The translations under genes and the position numbers were made by a program. A DNA stretch of 64,000 nt from DATADF01 sp046263155 (GTDB taxonomy: Bacteria > Actinomycetota > CADDZG01 > WHSQ01). The notes beneath the pieces were generated by a model. That model worked only from the letters and a program-made list of their open reading frames with translations. It was not told the DNA's origin and ran no database searches. Of this stretch, positions 33,989 to 40,355 are shown piece after piece. The first letter of the stretch is position 1. Each line of letters starts with the position of its first letter. The stretch is from assembly GCA_046263155.1 (NCBI GenBank), contig JBHELF010000160.1, positions 3,038-67,037 on the forward strand. The letters are read 5' to 3'.

Positions 33989-34642
33989 TTAGAGTGCCTT
34001 GTCCGCCCCGTACTCGGCCTGCTTGCGGGTATAACCGTCGTACACCAACTGCTCGATGAGGGCGGAGCGTGAGAAGCCTGACATTGAGAGGTAATCCTCG
34101 GCGGTCCCAAGGGCGTTCTCCTGACCGGAAGTTAGGTCGGACGCGGCCTCCTCACCACCACCACCGAGTGCCTTGCCCGCCCCGTACTCGGCTTGCTGGC
34201 GGGTGTAACCGTCGAACTCCAACTGCTCGATGAGGCCGGAGCGTGAGAAGCCCGACGTTGAGAGGTAATCCTCAGCGGATCTCGCCGCCTGCTCGTTCCA
34301 GTCGAGGTTCAAGTGGTCAACGGCGAAGGCAGCGTTTTTGGTGCTGTAACCCTCGAACTCCAACTGCTCGATGAGGCCGGAGCGTGAGAAGCCTGAGGTT
34401 GAGATGTAATCCTCAGCGGTGCTAAGGGCGTTCTCCTGACCGGAAGTCAGGTCAGACCCGGCCTCCTCACCACCACCGCCGTAGTTGCCACCAACACCGT
34501 AGTTGCCACCACCACCGCTCCCGCCGCTACTGCTGAAGAAACCGCCATCGGCATCGGAGCCGCCGCCGCAGGCGGACAGCAGCGCTACCGCCAATACAGT
34601 CAGCAGAGCAAGAGCGCGCCGAAAGACCCATTTCTGATGCAT
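33989..34642 (-). CDS. Lipoprotein with three Ltp-like repeats
   Basis: A protein of 217 residues from ATG 34642 (GGGGG eight bases upstream). Lipobox LLSAC is followed by a Gly/Ser-rich linker and three copies of a unit of about 45-65 residues: TAEDYISTSGFSRSGLIEQL, EFEGYSTKNAAFAVD; then SAEDYLSTSGFSRS and TAEDYLSMSGFSRS versions ending in DGYTRQQAEYGADKAL. This unit matches the repeat family of host-cell surface lipoprotein Ltp of streptococcal phage TP-J34, which blocks injection of phage DNA. The gene is cargo of element 2, so a superinfection-exclusion role is plausible. Confidence 0.85.
   Translation of the reverse strand: MHQKWVFRRALALLTVLAVALLSACGGGSDADGGFFSSSGGSGGGGNYGVGGNYGGGGEEAGSDLTSGQENALSTAEDYISTSGFSRSGLIEQLEFEGYSTKNAAFAVDHLNLDWNEQAARSAEDYLSTSGFSRSGLIEQLEFDGYTRQQAEYGAGKALGGGGEEAASDLTSGQENALGTAEDYLSMSGFSRSALIEQLVYDGYTRKQAEYGADKAL
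34018..34418 (-). repeat. Three degenerate internal repeats in the Ltp-like gene
   Basis: Copies of about 85 bases at 34018-34105, 34190-34277 and 34337-34418 share the core CAACTGCTCGATGAGG and TGAGAAGCC. They encode the SGFSRSGLIEQLEFDGY unit. The second and third copies are the most alike in the shared core. Confidence 0.8.
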
Positions 34643-34777
34643 GTCTGCAACCCCCATTTGTCCGCCAAGCCTCTATACGAACAGTCATCGGCGCAAGAGC
34701 GACGGGAGTAAAGGGGCATTCTGGACAAACCTGGCATAGGCGTGTGATAAGCACATACCACCGATCCTTCTAACTCG

Positions 34778-34795
34778 GGTTAGCAAATGGTTAGC
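34778..34795 (+). repeat. Arm-type repeat pair GGTTAGC, right end of element 2
   Basis: GGTTAGC at 34778-34784 and 34789-34795, 11 bases apart start-to-start, the same sequence, orientation and spacing as the left-end pair at 32733. The middle attachment core starts 28 bases further on. Confidence 0.6.
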
Positions 34796-34822
34796 GCGAT
34801 CGTCCGTTCGCGCCTCTAAATA

Positions 34823-34869
34823 GTGGGTGGCCAGGGAATCGAACCCTGAACCTACGGATTAAGAGTCCG
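34823..34869 (-). repeat. tRNA-Lys 3' fragment, middle attachment site
   Basis: A 47-base sequence identical to 39491-39537. It covers the T arm, variable loop and the 3' side of the anticodon arm of the tRNA-Lys gene and then diverges, so it is the distal attachment site of element 1 and also the right border of element 2. Confidence 0.9.
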
Positions 34870-34981
34870 AACTACGGCTTCCTAACAAGTTCTGAATCGT
34901 GCTGACGAACGGGCTTTCGCAGGTAGTGGGCGAAATCCGCAGGCGAGATTCCTGACCTATCCTGACCACAACTGGTTGGCG

Positions 34982-35001
34982 GAATGGCAAGAGAATGGCA
35001 A
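34982..35001 (+). repeat. Arm-type repeat pair GAATGGCAA, left end of element 1
   Basis: GAATGGCAA at 34982-34990 and 34993-35001, 11 bases apart. The first copy begins 159 bases after the start of the middle attachment core. The second copy overlaps the start codon of the lipoprotein gene at 34995. The same pair occurs at 39423-39442. Confidence 0.65.
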
Positions 35002-35684
35002 GGCGGTGGAGCTTGCGGGCATGGCAGAGACTCCTGGTCGTGACGATCGTTGGTTTGGCGTCGACCGGCATCGCATGCACCAGTGACGACGAAACCGCGG
35101 AGCCCGCGGCGCCCCAGATCACAGACGCTGCCGATGATCCCGAGCTCTCGCAGTCTCTGATCTCGCTGGAGGAGGTCGAGAGCGCTCCAGGTGCCCCTGA
35201 AGGGTTGGTTGAACAACCTGTCCAGGACTCTGCGCTCTACGAGAATCCTGACCCGCGAGGGCCTTGTGGCGCTCAAGTGATCCAGCCGGCCTTCAAAGAC
35301 GCGGCGATCGCCGCCTTCGGAACGACCCAGCCTCCACAGGCGACTCTCGTCAATGCGGTGTGGGACCTCCCAGCGCGCGAGGCGGCGGCCTTTCTAGCGG
35401 CCACGAAGGAGGACATCAAGCCGAACTGTCCACCTTTTGTGTCCCGAACCCCCTTTGGGCAGCAGCGGGTTGAGTTCCTCGGAGAGATTCCCCTAATCGA
35501 TCTCGCGGATGACGCGGTTGCGACGAGGTCGCGGATCATTCTCAAGGATCAGCCAACCCTCTATGCAGGGGCTGCTCTCGTCCGAGCGGACACACGTTTG
35601 AGCATTGTGATCGTCTTCAGCGAGGACCCGGTCCGTGCTCAGTTCATCCAAGTAGTCGCCAACCTCGCGGCAGCCAAGCTCTGA
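34995..35684 (+). CDS. Lipoprotein, PknH sensor-domain-like
   Basis: A protein of 229 residues. A basic N-terminus and hydrophobic stretch end in lipobox TGIAC. The exported domain has the pattern of PknH_C/LppR-type sensor domains of actinobacteria: two cysteines about 90 residues apart (RGPCGAQV, KPNCPPF), FLAATKEDIKPN and a C-terminal strand with the VVANLAAAKL helix. The assignment is by overall pattern. The ATG lies in the arm repeat GAATGGCAA, so integrase binding there could also influence its expression. Confidence 0.7.
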   Translation: MARRWSLRAWQRLLVVTIVGLASTGIACTSDDETAEPAAPQITDAADDPELSQSLISLEEVESAPGAPEGLVEQPVQDSALYENPDPRGPCGAQVIQPAFKDAAIAAFGTTQPPQATLVNAVWDLPAREAAAFLAATKEDIKPNCPPFVSRTPFGQQRVEFLGEIPLIDLADDAVATRSRIILKDQPTLYAGAALVRADTRLSIVIVFSEDPVRAQFIQVVANLAAAKL

Positions 35685-35810
35685 ATCCCTGCTGATTCCG
35701 CGGCGCGTTGGAGTTCGGCTTCTTCTGTGGCTTCGGATGCTCAAATGACTAGCACAGAGTTGCACCCTCCTTCGAGGGAGCGACAACAAAGGCGCTTGGT
35801 GAGGCCCGGC

Positions 35811-35836
35811 CAAGGCTTTGCCAAGGTTTCTCAAGG
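35811..35836 (+). promoter_or_regulatory. Three phased CAAGG repeats upstream of the HTH gene
   Basis: CAAGG occurs at 35811-35815, 35822-35826 and 35832-35836, that is at 11- and 10-base steps on one face of the helix, 45 bases before the start of the excisionase-like gene. Phased short direct repeats are typical of excisionase or HTH-regulator binding. This suggests autoregulation or control of integrase expression. The rest of 35685-35880 shows no gene. Confidence 0.45.
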
Positions 35837-35880
35837 TTGCCCCAATGGAACTCACATTCGGCTTCTGCTACTTGTGAGGA

Positions 35881-36165
35881 ATGCGGCGAAGTAGGAAGGG
35901 CCAGGCTCCCTCAGGGCAGCTTCAGTTTTCTGTCACAGGTGGTAGCTACGGTGGGCGTAGTGACGAACCACTCCTGCTCACGGTGAAGGAGGCGGCGGCC
36001 CTAATGCGGGTCGGCAGAGACACGACCTACTCCTTGGTGGCTCAGCGACGGATCCCGTGCGTCAAGCTCGGGAAGCAGATCCGCATACCGCGGAGGGCTC
36101 TCATTGCCCATCTGGAGAAGGAAGCGGTCCAGCAGGGGCTTGACCTCGAGGGAGCCCGCACGTGA
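35881..36165 (+). CDS. Excisionase-family HTH DNA-binding protein
   Basis: A protein of 94 residues. After about 28 polar residues comes a MerR/excisionase-type winged helix: LLTVKEAAALMRVGRDTTYS, LVAQRRIPCVKLGKQIRIPR, RALIAHL. It overlaps the integrase start by four bases (GTGA), the usual layout in integrative elements of actinobacteria. It probably directs excision and may bind the CAAGG repeats upstream. The GAGGA next to the ATG is close for a ribosome site. Confidence 0.88.
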   Translation: MRRSRKGQAPSGQLQFSVTGGSYGGRSDEPLLLTVKEAAALMRVGRDTTYSLVAQRRIPCVKLGKQIRIPRRALIAHLEKEAVQQGLDLEGART

Positions 36166-37286
36166 GGGGCAACATCAGGCGCCGATCCAAGGATTCGTGG
36201 ACGATCCAGGTCTACGCCGGTAAGGACCCGGAAACCGGTCGGAAGCGCTATGTGTCGAGGAGCATCGGAGGCTCCAAGAAAGACGCTGAGGCAGCTCTCG
36301 CGAAGCTCATACGGGCCCAGGAGACCGGCCTCGACCTGTCGGCGGCACGACTCACGGTTTCAGCTTTCCTCGATCGATGGCTGGAGGTGTGGAAGGACAG
36401 GGTGAAGCCTCGAACGCACTTCCGCTACGCCGAACTAATCCGATTGCACGTGAAACCGGGGCTGGGTCCGACGTCATTGACGAAGTTACGTCCGCTGCAG
36501 CTTGAGGAGCTCTACGGACGGCTACGGAAGCAAGGCCTGGGGGGAACAACCATCTTGCAAATCCACCGCATACTTCACGCCGCCTTCAACCAGGGAATGA
36601 AGTGGCAGCTGCTGGAGCGGAATCCGACGGATGCGGTCAAGGCCCCTCGCAAGTCTTCGCTGGAAGCAGCCGCACTAACGATCGAGCAGATCCCGACGCT
36701 TCTCGAGGCGGTTCGCGGGTCGCCCTTGGAATTGCCGACGCTGATCGCGGTCGGGACTGGAATGCGTCTTGGTGAGGTACTTGGGCTGCGGTGGCAGGAC
36801 GTCGACCTCGACAGAGCGATCGTTCGCATCCGCCAAACGCTTCAGATCACGATGCAATTCGATACGCCGAAATCGCACCGATCAACGCGCGCGCTGTCTC
36901 TGCCTGCCTTCCTCGTCGAAGGTCTGCGCACACACAAGAAGACTCAGAACGAGCGGCGCCTGATGCTTGGTGAGGCGTGGCACGACCTGGACCTGGTCTG
37001 CGATCGGGGAGACGGGCAACCTCTCCGTCCGGACACAATCTCAAAGCAGTTTCGAACAGCCACCAAGGCCGTTGGCCTCGACATCACTTTCCACGGACTT
37101 CGGCACACGCATGCCTCGCTCATGTTGGCGGCTGGCACAGACATGAAAGTGACGTCCGCTCGACTCGGTCATTCGAGCATCAGCATTACCGCTGATCTCT
37201 ATACGCACGTTGCTCCTAGCCTCGACAGGGCAGCAAGTCAGGACTTCGAAGCTCATCTCAAGCCTTTTCTGGGGGATGCCCGATGA
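36162..37286 (+). CDS. Tyrosine-type site-specific integrase
   Basis: A protein of 374 residues. It has an N-terminal arm-binding-like region (KDSWTIQVYAGKDPETGRKR), a core-binding SAM-like domain and a catalytic domain with the full R-H-R-H-Y set: arginine in GTGMRLGEVLGLRW, HGLRHTHAS, LGHSSISIT and the tyrosine in DLYTHVAPSL. It should recombine the tRNA-Lys core repeats. GTG start overlaps the HTH gene, and the stop overlaps the next ATG. Confidence 0.96.
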   Translation: MRGNIRRRSKDSWTIQVYAGKDPETGRKRYVSRSIGGSKKDAEAALAKLIRAQETGLDLSAARLTVSAFLDRWLEVWKDRVKPRTHFRYAELIRLHVKPGLGPTSLTKLRPLQLEELYGRLRKQGLGGTTILQIHRILHAAFNQGMKWQLLERNPTDAVKAPRKSSLEAAALTIEQIPTLLEAVRGSPLELPTLIAVGTGMRLGEVLGLRWQDVDLDRAIVRIRQTLQITMQFDTPKSHRSTRALSLPAFLVEGLRTHKKTQNERRLMLGEAWHDLDLVCDRGDGQPLRPDTISKQFRTATKAVGLDITFHGLRHTHASLMLAAGTDMKVTSARLGHSSISITADLYTHVAPSLDRAASQDFEAHLKPFLGDAR

Positions 37287-37744
37287 ACGGCTCCATCAGC
37301 CGCAAGATGCTTTCTCTGGATTTGATTCGCGAGGAGGTTCTTTCGGAGAGAGATCTTCAACTTAGGCACTTCGATGGGCTGGATGCGAAGGCCGGCGTGC
37401 TTCTTGGCTTCGCGGGATTGCTCGCTGCTCTGGCTCCCATCCAGGAATCAGTCCTGATCGAGTTGGCAAGGGCTGCGGCGGTTATCGCAGCGGGGGCCGC
37501 GTTCAGTGCCTTTTGGCCACGTGATTATCCGGTAACTGATGTTCGAGGCCTGCGGCAGCACTATCTCTACGCTCAGGAAGAGTTCACAAAACGCCGCTTG
37601 ATGGATACGCAGATCATCATGATTGAACAAGCCCGCGATCTGATGAACAGGAAGGCGACGCGGCTCAAGATCGCCACGGCGAGTCTGGCGGTCGGGGTTC
37701 TTTTAGCAGCAGCAGGCTTCGCAGTACGCTATTTGACGTCCTAG
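37283..37744 (+). CDS. Two-helix membrane protein with a D-x-KAG motif
   Basis: A protein of 153 residues. The N-terminal segment contains HFDGLDAKAGVLLGFAGLL, where a polar residue pair precedes the first membrane helix; the second helix pair includes IAAGAAFSAFWPR, and a C-terminal helix spans ASLAVGVLLAAAGFAVRYL. The D-x-KAG-x-LLxF pattern is reminiscent of the membrane part of Pycsar-type (PycTM, formerly DUF5706) effectors, but no cyclase gene is present in the element. It overlaps the integrase stop by four bases. Confidence 0.7.
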   Translation: MNGSISRKMLSLDLIREEVLSERDLQLRHFDGLDAKAGVLLGFAGLLAALAPIQESVLIELARAAAVIAAGAAFSAFWPRDYPVTDVRGLRQHYLYAQEEFTKRRLMDTQIIMIEQARDLMNRKATRLKIATASLAVGVLLAAAGFAVRYLTS

Positions 37745-37752
37745 GAGGTTCA

Positions 37753-37920
37753 ATGGCAGACGAAAAGCCACCCCAAGAGACTCCTCCACCGTCGGGGTCC
37801 GAAACTGAGGCTCCACCCCTTGACCCGGATCCCCGGTTGATTACTTATCTCGAGCGGGGCCGCAAGCCGGGCGAGCCGACGGCTCGCATCGAGGAGAAGA
37901 GCGACGACGACGGTCGATAA
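37753..37920 (+). CDS. Small acidic, proline-rich protein
   Basis: A protein of 55 residues from ATG 37753, with TAGGAGG four bases upstream, a near-perfect ribosome site. It begins ADEKPPQETPPPSGSETE and ends EEKSDDDGR. It has no membrane segment. The frame of the ankyrin gene is open across its 3' end without a start codon of its own, so the two could be joined by a +1 frameshift. Confidence 0.65.
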   Translation: MADEKPPQETPPPSGSETEAPPLDPDPRLITYLERGRKPGEPTARIEEKSDDDGR

Positions 37921-38008
37921 TCCGGATTCGTCGAATTCTCTCTATGTACATCTGGCTGCGGACGGAGGCATCTTTCTGATCCGCGGTGACACTGGCCAGG
38001 ATGCATGG

Positions 38009-38584
38009 GTGACCCAGAACCATTTGGTTGAGGAACTCGAAAGGGTCAAGGCCCTGGGTGGTTTAGTTCTCTATAGCAGGGACAATCCTGATCAAGATCC
38101 ACCCAAGATCGTCTTCGAAACATTCCAACGCATCGTCGACGCAGAGCTGCCTATGAAGCTCCTCGACGAACCACATCCCGCGGTGGCCTCAGGTTTCAAG
38201 GACAACGCAACATCTTTGATGATGGCCAGCCACGCGGGCGTCGTGGAACTCGTTAAGGATCTCATTCGAAGAGGTGCAGAGATCGAGGCGCGAGACGCAG
38301 ACGGGTACACCGCGCTCATGTACGCAGCCAACATGGGAAGGGATGAAGTCGTTGATTTGCTGTTGCAAGCGGGTGCCGACGTCAATGCGATGGATAACCA
38401 CCAATCCACCCCAGTGATGTTCGCGGCGCAGCATGACCATGTTTCTGCCGTCAAGAGGTTGATCGACGCACGAGCGGATCTAAGCATTAGAGGTGATCAC
38501 GGCCTAACAGCTCTCGGCTTCGCCAAACAGAATGGTCATAGGAAGACACGACGCATTCTGGAGAGAGCCGGGGCTACACCGTAG
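38009..38584 (+). CDS. Ankyrin-repeat protein
   Basis: A protein of at least 191 residues from GTG 38009. Four ankyrin units are visible in residues 55-190 (NATSLMMASHAGVVELVKDL, DGYTALMYAANMGRDEVVDL, QSTPVMFAAQHDHVSAVKRL, HGLTALGFAKQNGHRKTRRI). The frame continues upstream with protein-like sequence (SLYVHLAADGGIFLIRGDTG) back to about 37835 but has no ATG, GTG or TTG, so the true start is uncertain. The first 60 residues vaguely resemble the periplasmic fold of ExbD/TolR, which is not established. Confidence 0.8.
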   Translation: MTQNHLVEELERVKALGGLVLYSRDNPDQDPPKIVFETFQRIVDAELPMKLLDEPHPAVASGFKDNATSLMMASHAGVVELVKDLIRRGAEIEARDADGYTALMYAANMGRDEVVDLLLQAGADVNAMDNHQSTPVMFAAQHDHVSAVKRLIDARADLSIRGDHGLTALGFAKQNGHRKTRRILERAGATP

Positions 38585-38595
38585 GAATGTGAGTC

Positions 38596-39408
38596 GTGAA
38601 AACACTCTTAGCAATCGTGGCATTCTGCGCGGCGGCCACAGCCGTTTTGGGATTCCTGGGGTATCTCCCGAAAATCTTTGATGCGGTTAAGGGCCTCTAT
38701 TTTCGGACTCCATTAGGCATCAAGCGTCGCTTCTACAAGCGCCTCCGCCGACTATCGCCAGATGTTCAGCTTGATTACTTCTCCGACACGTTGGGACTAA
38801 CGCCATTCTTTCGCAACACCCGAGGGGAGTTCAGTGAGCACGTTTACGTGCACAAGCTCTTCTATTTGCAGGCCCTTGTCGATGAACAAGGCACCGTTGT
38901 TTCGTACGGCGTTACGACGCGGTCGAGCGATTTCACGCCAGCAATATGGCCGCACAACCTTCACCCTGAGACCGTCCCGATGATACCGAATCTCCAGCTC
39001 GGAAGGTTTTCCTTCTCGGAGGTTCATCTCGACCCTGAAGAGATCAATGGTTGGGTGGGCGCACGACGATTCGGTTATTCGGAATCGTTTTACACAGGCA
39101 ATCCGGGCTTATACCGGCACTACATCCTCGGAATCAACGATGCCGGCTCAACTAATCTGGACTGGATTCGTGATCTAGATCGCTTGATACCTCCGAAAAG
39201 CGGGCCTCTGCTTAAAGTGGATCGAAAGACCGACTGGGACGACGTCACGCGCTTCCTAGAGCGGGATGACGTCGATGCCTTTCGTAAGGCCGCCAGGCCC
39301 AACACCTACGGCGTCACGAAGGCCCACTTTTCTTGGTCGGGAACAGACGGATCTTCGATTCCTCCGACTGGGCCAGATGCAGATCAGGTTCGGACTCTCA
39401 ACGAATGA
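38596..39408 (+). CDS. Membrane-anchored protein of unknown function
   Basis: A protein of 270 residues. GTG start. One N-terminal membrane helix (LLAIVAFCAAATAVLGFLGY) is followed by a cytoplasmic-looking domain containing RFYKRLRRLSPDVQLDYFSD, LGLTPFFRNTRGEF and YGVTTRSSDFTP. It may belong to the ETEC_3214-like proteins found in mobile or defence-linked loci, by recollection only. It is the last gene of element 1 and directly follows the ankyrin gene by 11 bases. Base composition looks more A/T-rich than that of the chromosomal genes. Confidence 0.6.
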   Translation: MKTLLAIVAFCAAATAVLGFLGYLPKIFDAVKGLYFRTPLGIKRRFYKRLRRLSPDVQLDYFSDTLGLTPFFRNTRGEFSEHVYVHKLFYLQALVDEQGTVVSYGVTTRSSDFTPAIWPHNLHPETVPMIPNLQLGRFSFSEVHLDPEEINGWVGARRFGYSESFYTGNPGLYRHYILGINDAGSTNLDWIRDLDRLIPPKSGPLLKVDRKTDWDDVTRFLERDDVDAFRKAARPNTYGVTKAHFSWSGTDGSSIPPTGPDADQVRTLNE

Positions 39409-39422
39409 GATTGTTGATTGAG

Positions 39423-39442
39423 GAATGGCAATGGAATGGCAA
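39423..39442 (+). repeat. Arm-type repeat pair GAATGGCAA, right end of element 1
   Basis: GAATGGCAA at 39423-39431 and 39434-39442, 11 bases apart, the same sequence, direction and spacing as the left pair at 34982. The tRNA-Lys core begins 49 bases further on. Confidence 0.65.
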
Positions 39443-39491
39443 AGCTCGGCCAAACGCGTGATGGCGCCTTGCAAACTGGCAGGTGAAAACG

Positions 39492-39565
39492 TGGGTGGCC
39501 AGGGAATCGAACCCTGAACCTACGGATTAAGAGTCCGTTGCTCTGCCTAATTGAGCTAGCCACCC
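39492..39565 (-). tRNA. tRNA-Lys (anticodon CUU), integration site
   Basis: A 74-base tRNA on the minus strand. Acceptor GGGTGGC pairs with GCCACCC, the D arm is GCTCAATTAGGCAGAGC, and the anticodon arm ACGGA-CTCTTAA-TCCGT has anticodon CTT. T arm CAGGG-TTCGATT-CCCTG. CCA is not encoded. Bases 39491-39537 are the attachment core repeated at 34823 and, diverged, at 32573. Confidence 0.96.
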
Positions 39566-39638
39566 GGTCGAGCGCAGTCTAATAGGGCGGTTTCAGGCGC
39601 CCGAGCGTTCATTGAGACGTAACGTCGATATGCGCGTT

Positions 39639-40148
39639 TTACATCCCAATGAATGGCGAGTCGGGTTCCTGTGGGATCGGAATACCGGCTCCGGCGGTGT
39701 ACTTGAACTCGGCATCATGGCCCGTGTACATGCAGACGATGGCCTTCGTCATCTTCTCAGGAACCTCGCCCGCTTCGCCCCCCGGGGCCCGCGTCTCATA
39801 GACGACCGTCTCCGGCGCGGCCGCGGGATAGGGCTGGCCCAACTCCGTATAGAAGCTCATATCCAGATCTGCCTGAAGCGCTGCCGAGGTGGGCTCGACA
39901 CGGAAACCCTTGCCCCAAGTCCTTCGATCAACGTCGAAGACGTAACCGAATACGCCATTGAATTGATCGCCGGTCAGGATCGTGAGGTTGCGAGTGATTC
40001 CCGGAAAGCAGCTCTGGGGTTGCGGGGGAGCAGGAGCCATGAAGGTGATGGCCCCCTCGACTACTTGCCTCTTTCCGCGCGGCTGACCCACGACCGGAGT
40101 GGCCAACAGAAGAATCGAGCAGGCGAGTGCAACGGAATACCGGAACAT
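39639..40148 (-). CDS. Secreted protein, function unknown
   Basis: A protein of 169 residues from ATG 40148 (GAGAGG upstream). A signal peptide (YSVALACSILLLATPVVG) ends near residue 22. The mature part contains two cysteines and TRNLTILTGDQFNGVFGYVF and VCMYTGHDAEFKYTAGAGIP. I recognise no family. It lies between tRNA-His and tRNA-Lys, all on the minus strand. Confidence 0.75.
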   Translation of the reverse strand: MFRYSVALACSILLLATPVVGQPRGKRQVVEGAITFMAPAPPQPQSCFPGITRNLTILTGDQFNGVFGYVFDVDRRTWGKGFRVEPTSAALQADLDMSFYTELGQPYPAAAPETVVYETRAPGGEAGEVPEKMTKAIVCMYTGHDAEFKYTAGAGIPIPQEPDSPFIGM

Positions 40149-40236
40149 GACCTCTCGATTCGGCACCCTTTCGTGGATCCCTCACGCTTTCTCCCAGAAG
40201 ACTGTGAGCGAATCCAAGGGATCGGCAAAGGCAGAG

Positions 40237-40312
40237 GGCGACCGACCGGATTCGAACCGGCGACATCCTGGACCACAACCAGGCGCTCTAACCATGCTGA
40301 GCTACGGCCGCC
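40237..40312 (-). tRNA. tRNA-His (anticodon GUG)
   Basis: A 76-base tRNA on the minus strand, counting the extra G at position -1. The anticodon arm CCTGG-TTGTGGT-CCAGG gives GTG. The extra 5' G pairs with discriminator C, as expected for tRNA-His. CCA is not encoded. Confidence 0.94.
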
Positions 40313-40355
40313 ACGACTACGAAAAACAGCGTAGCAGGGCCCCAAATCATTCCCA

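Larger units (their letters stand above)
32573..34822. mobile_element. Integrase-less element 2 of the tRNA-Lys array
   Basis: A 2.25-kb segment bounded by tRNA-Lys 3' fragments at 32573 and 34823. It carries the direct repeat GGTTAGC twice near the left end (32733 and 32744) and twice near the right end (34778 and 34789), each pair exactly 11 bases apart. It holds two genes on the minus strand and a gene remnant, with no recombinase. It is either a decayed element or one that depends on another integrase. Confidence 0.7.
34643..34994. other. Junction between the two tandem elements, no gene
   Basis: Between the Ltp-like gene and the next lipoprotein gene (352 bases) there is no credible coding frame. 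The stretch holds the right arm repeats of element 2 (34778-34795), the middle attachment core (34823-34869) and the first left arm repeat of element 1 (34982-34990). Confidence 0.7.
34823..39537. mobile_element. Integrative element 1 at tRNA-Lys
   Basis: A 4.7-kb segment bounded by 47-base identical repeats, one of them inside the intact tRNA-Lys gene. It encodes a lipoprotein, an excisionase-like HTH protein, a tyrosine integrase and four cargo proteins in overlapping or closely spaced order. The direct repeat GAATGGCAA occurs twice near each end with 11-base spacing. No replication, conjugation or capsid gene is present, so transfer would need a helper. Confidence 0.85.

Noticed and set aside
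37283..37744. Complete Pycsar defence system
   Set aside because: No cyclase gene accompanies the two-helix protein, and the similarity is a short motif only.
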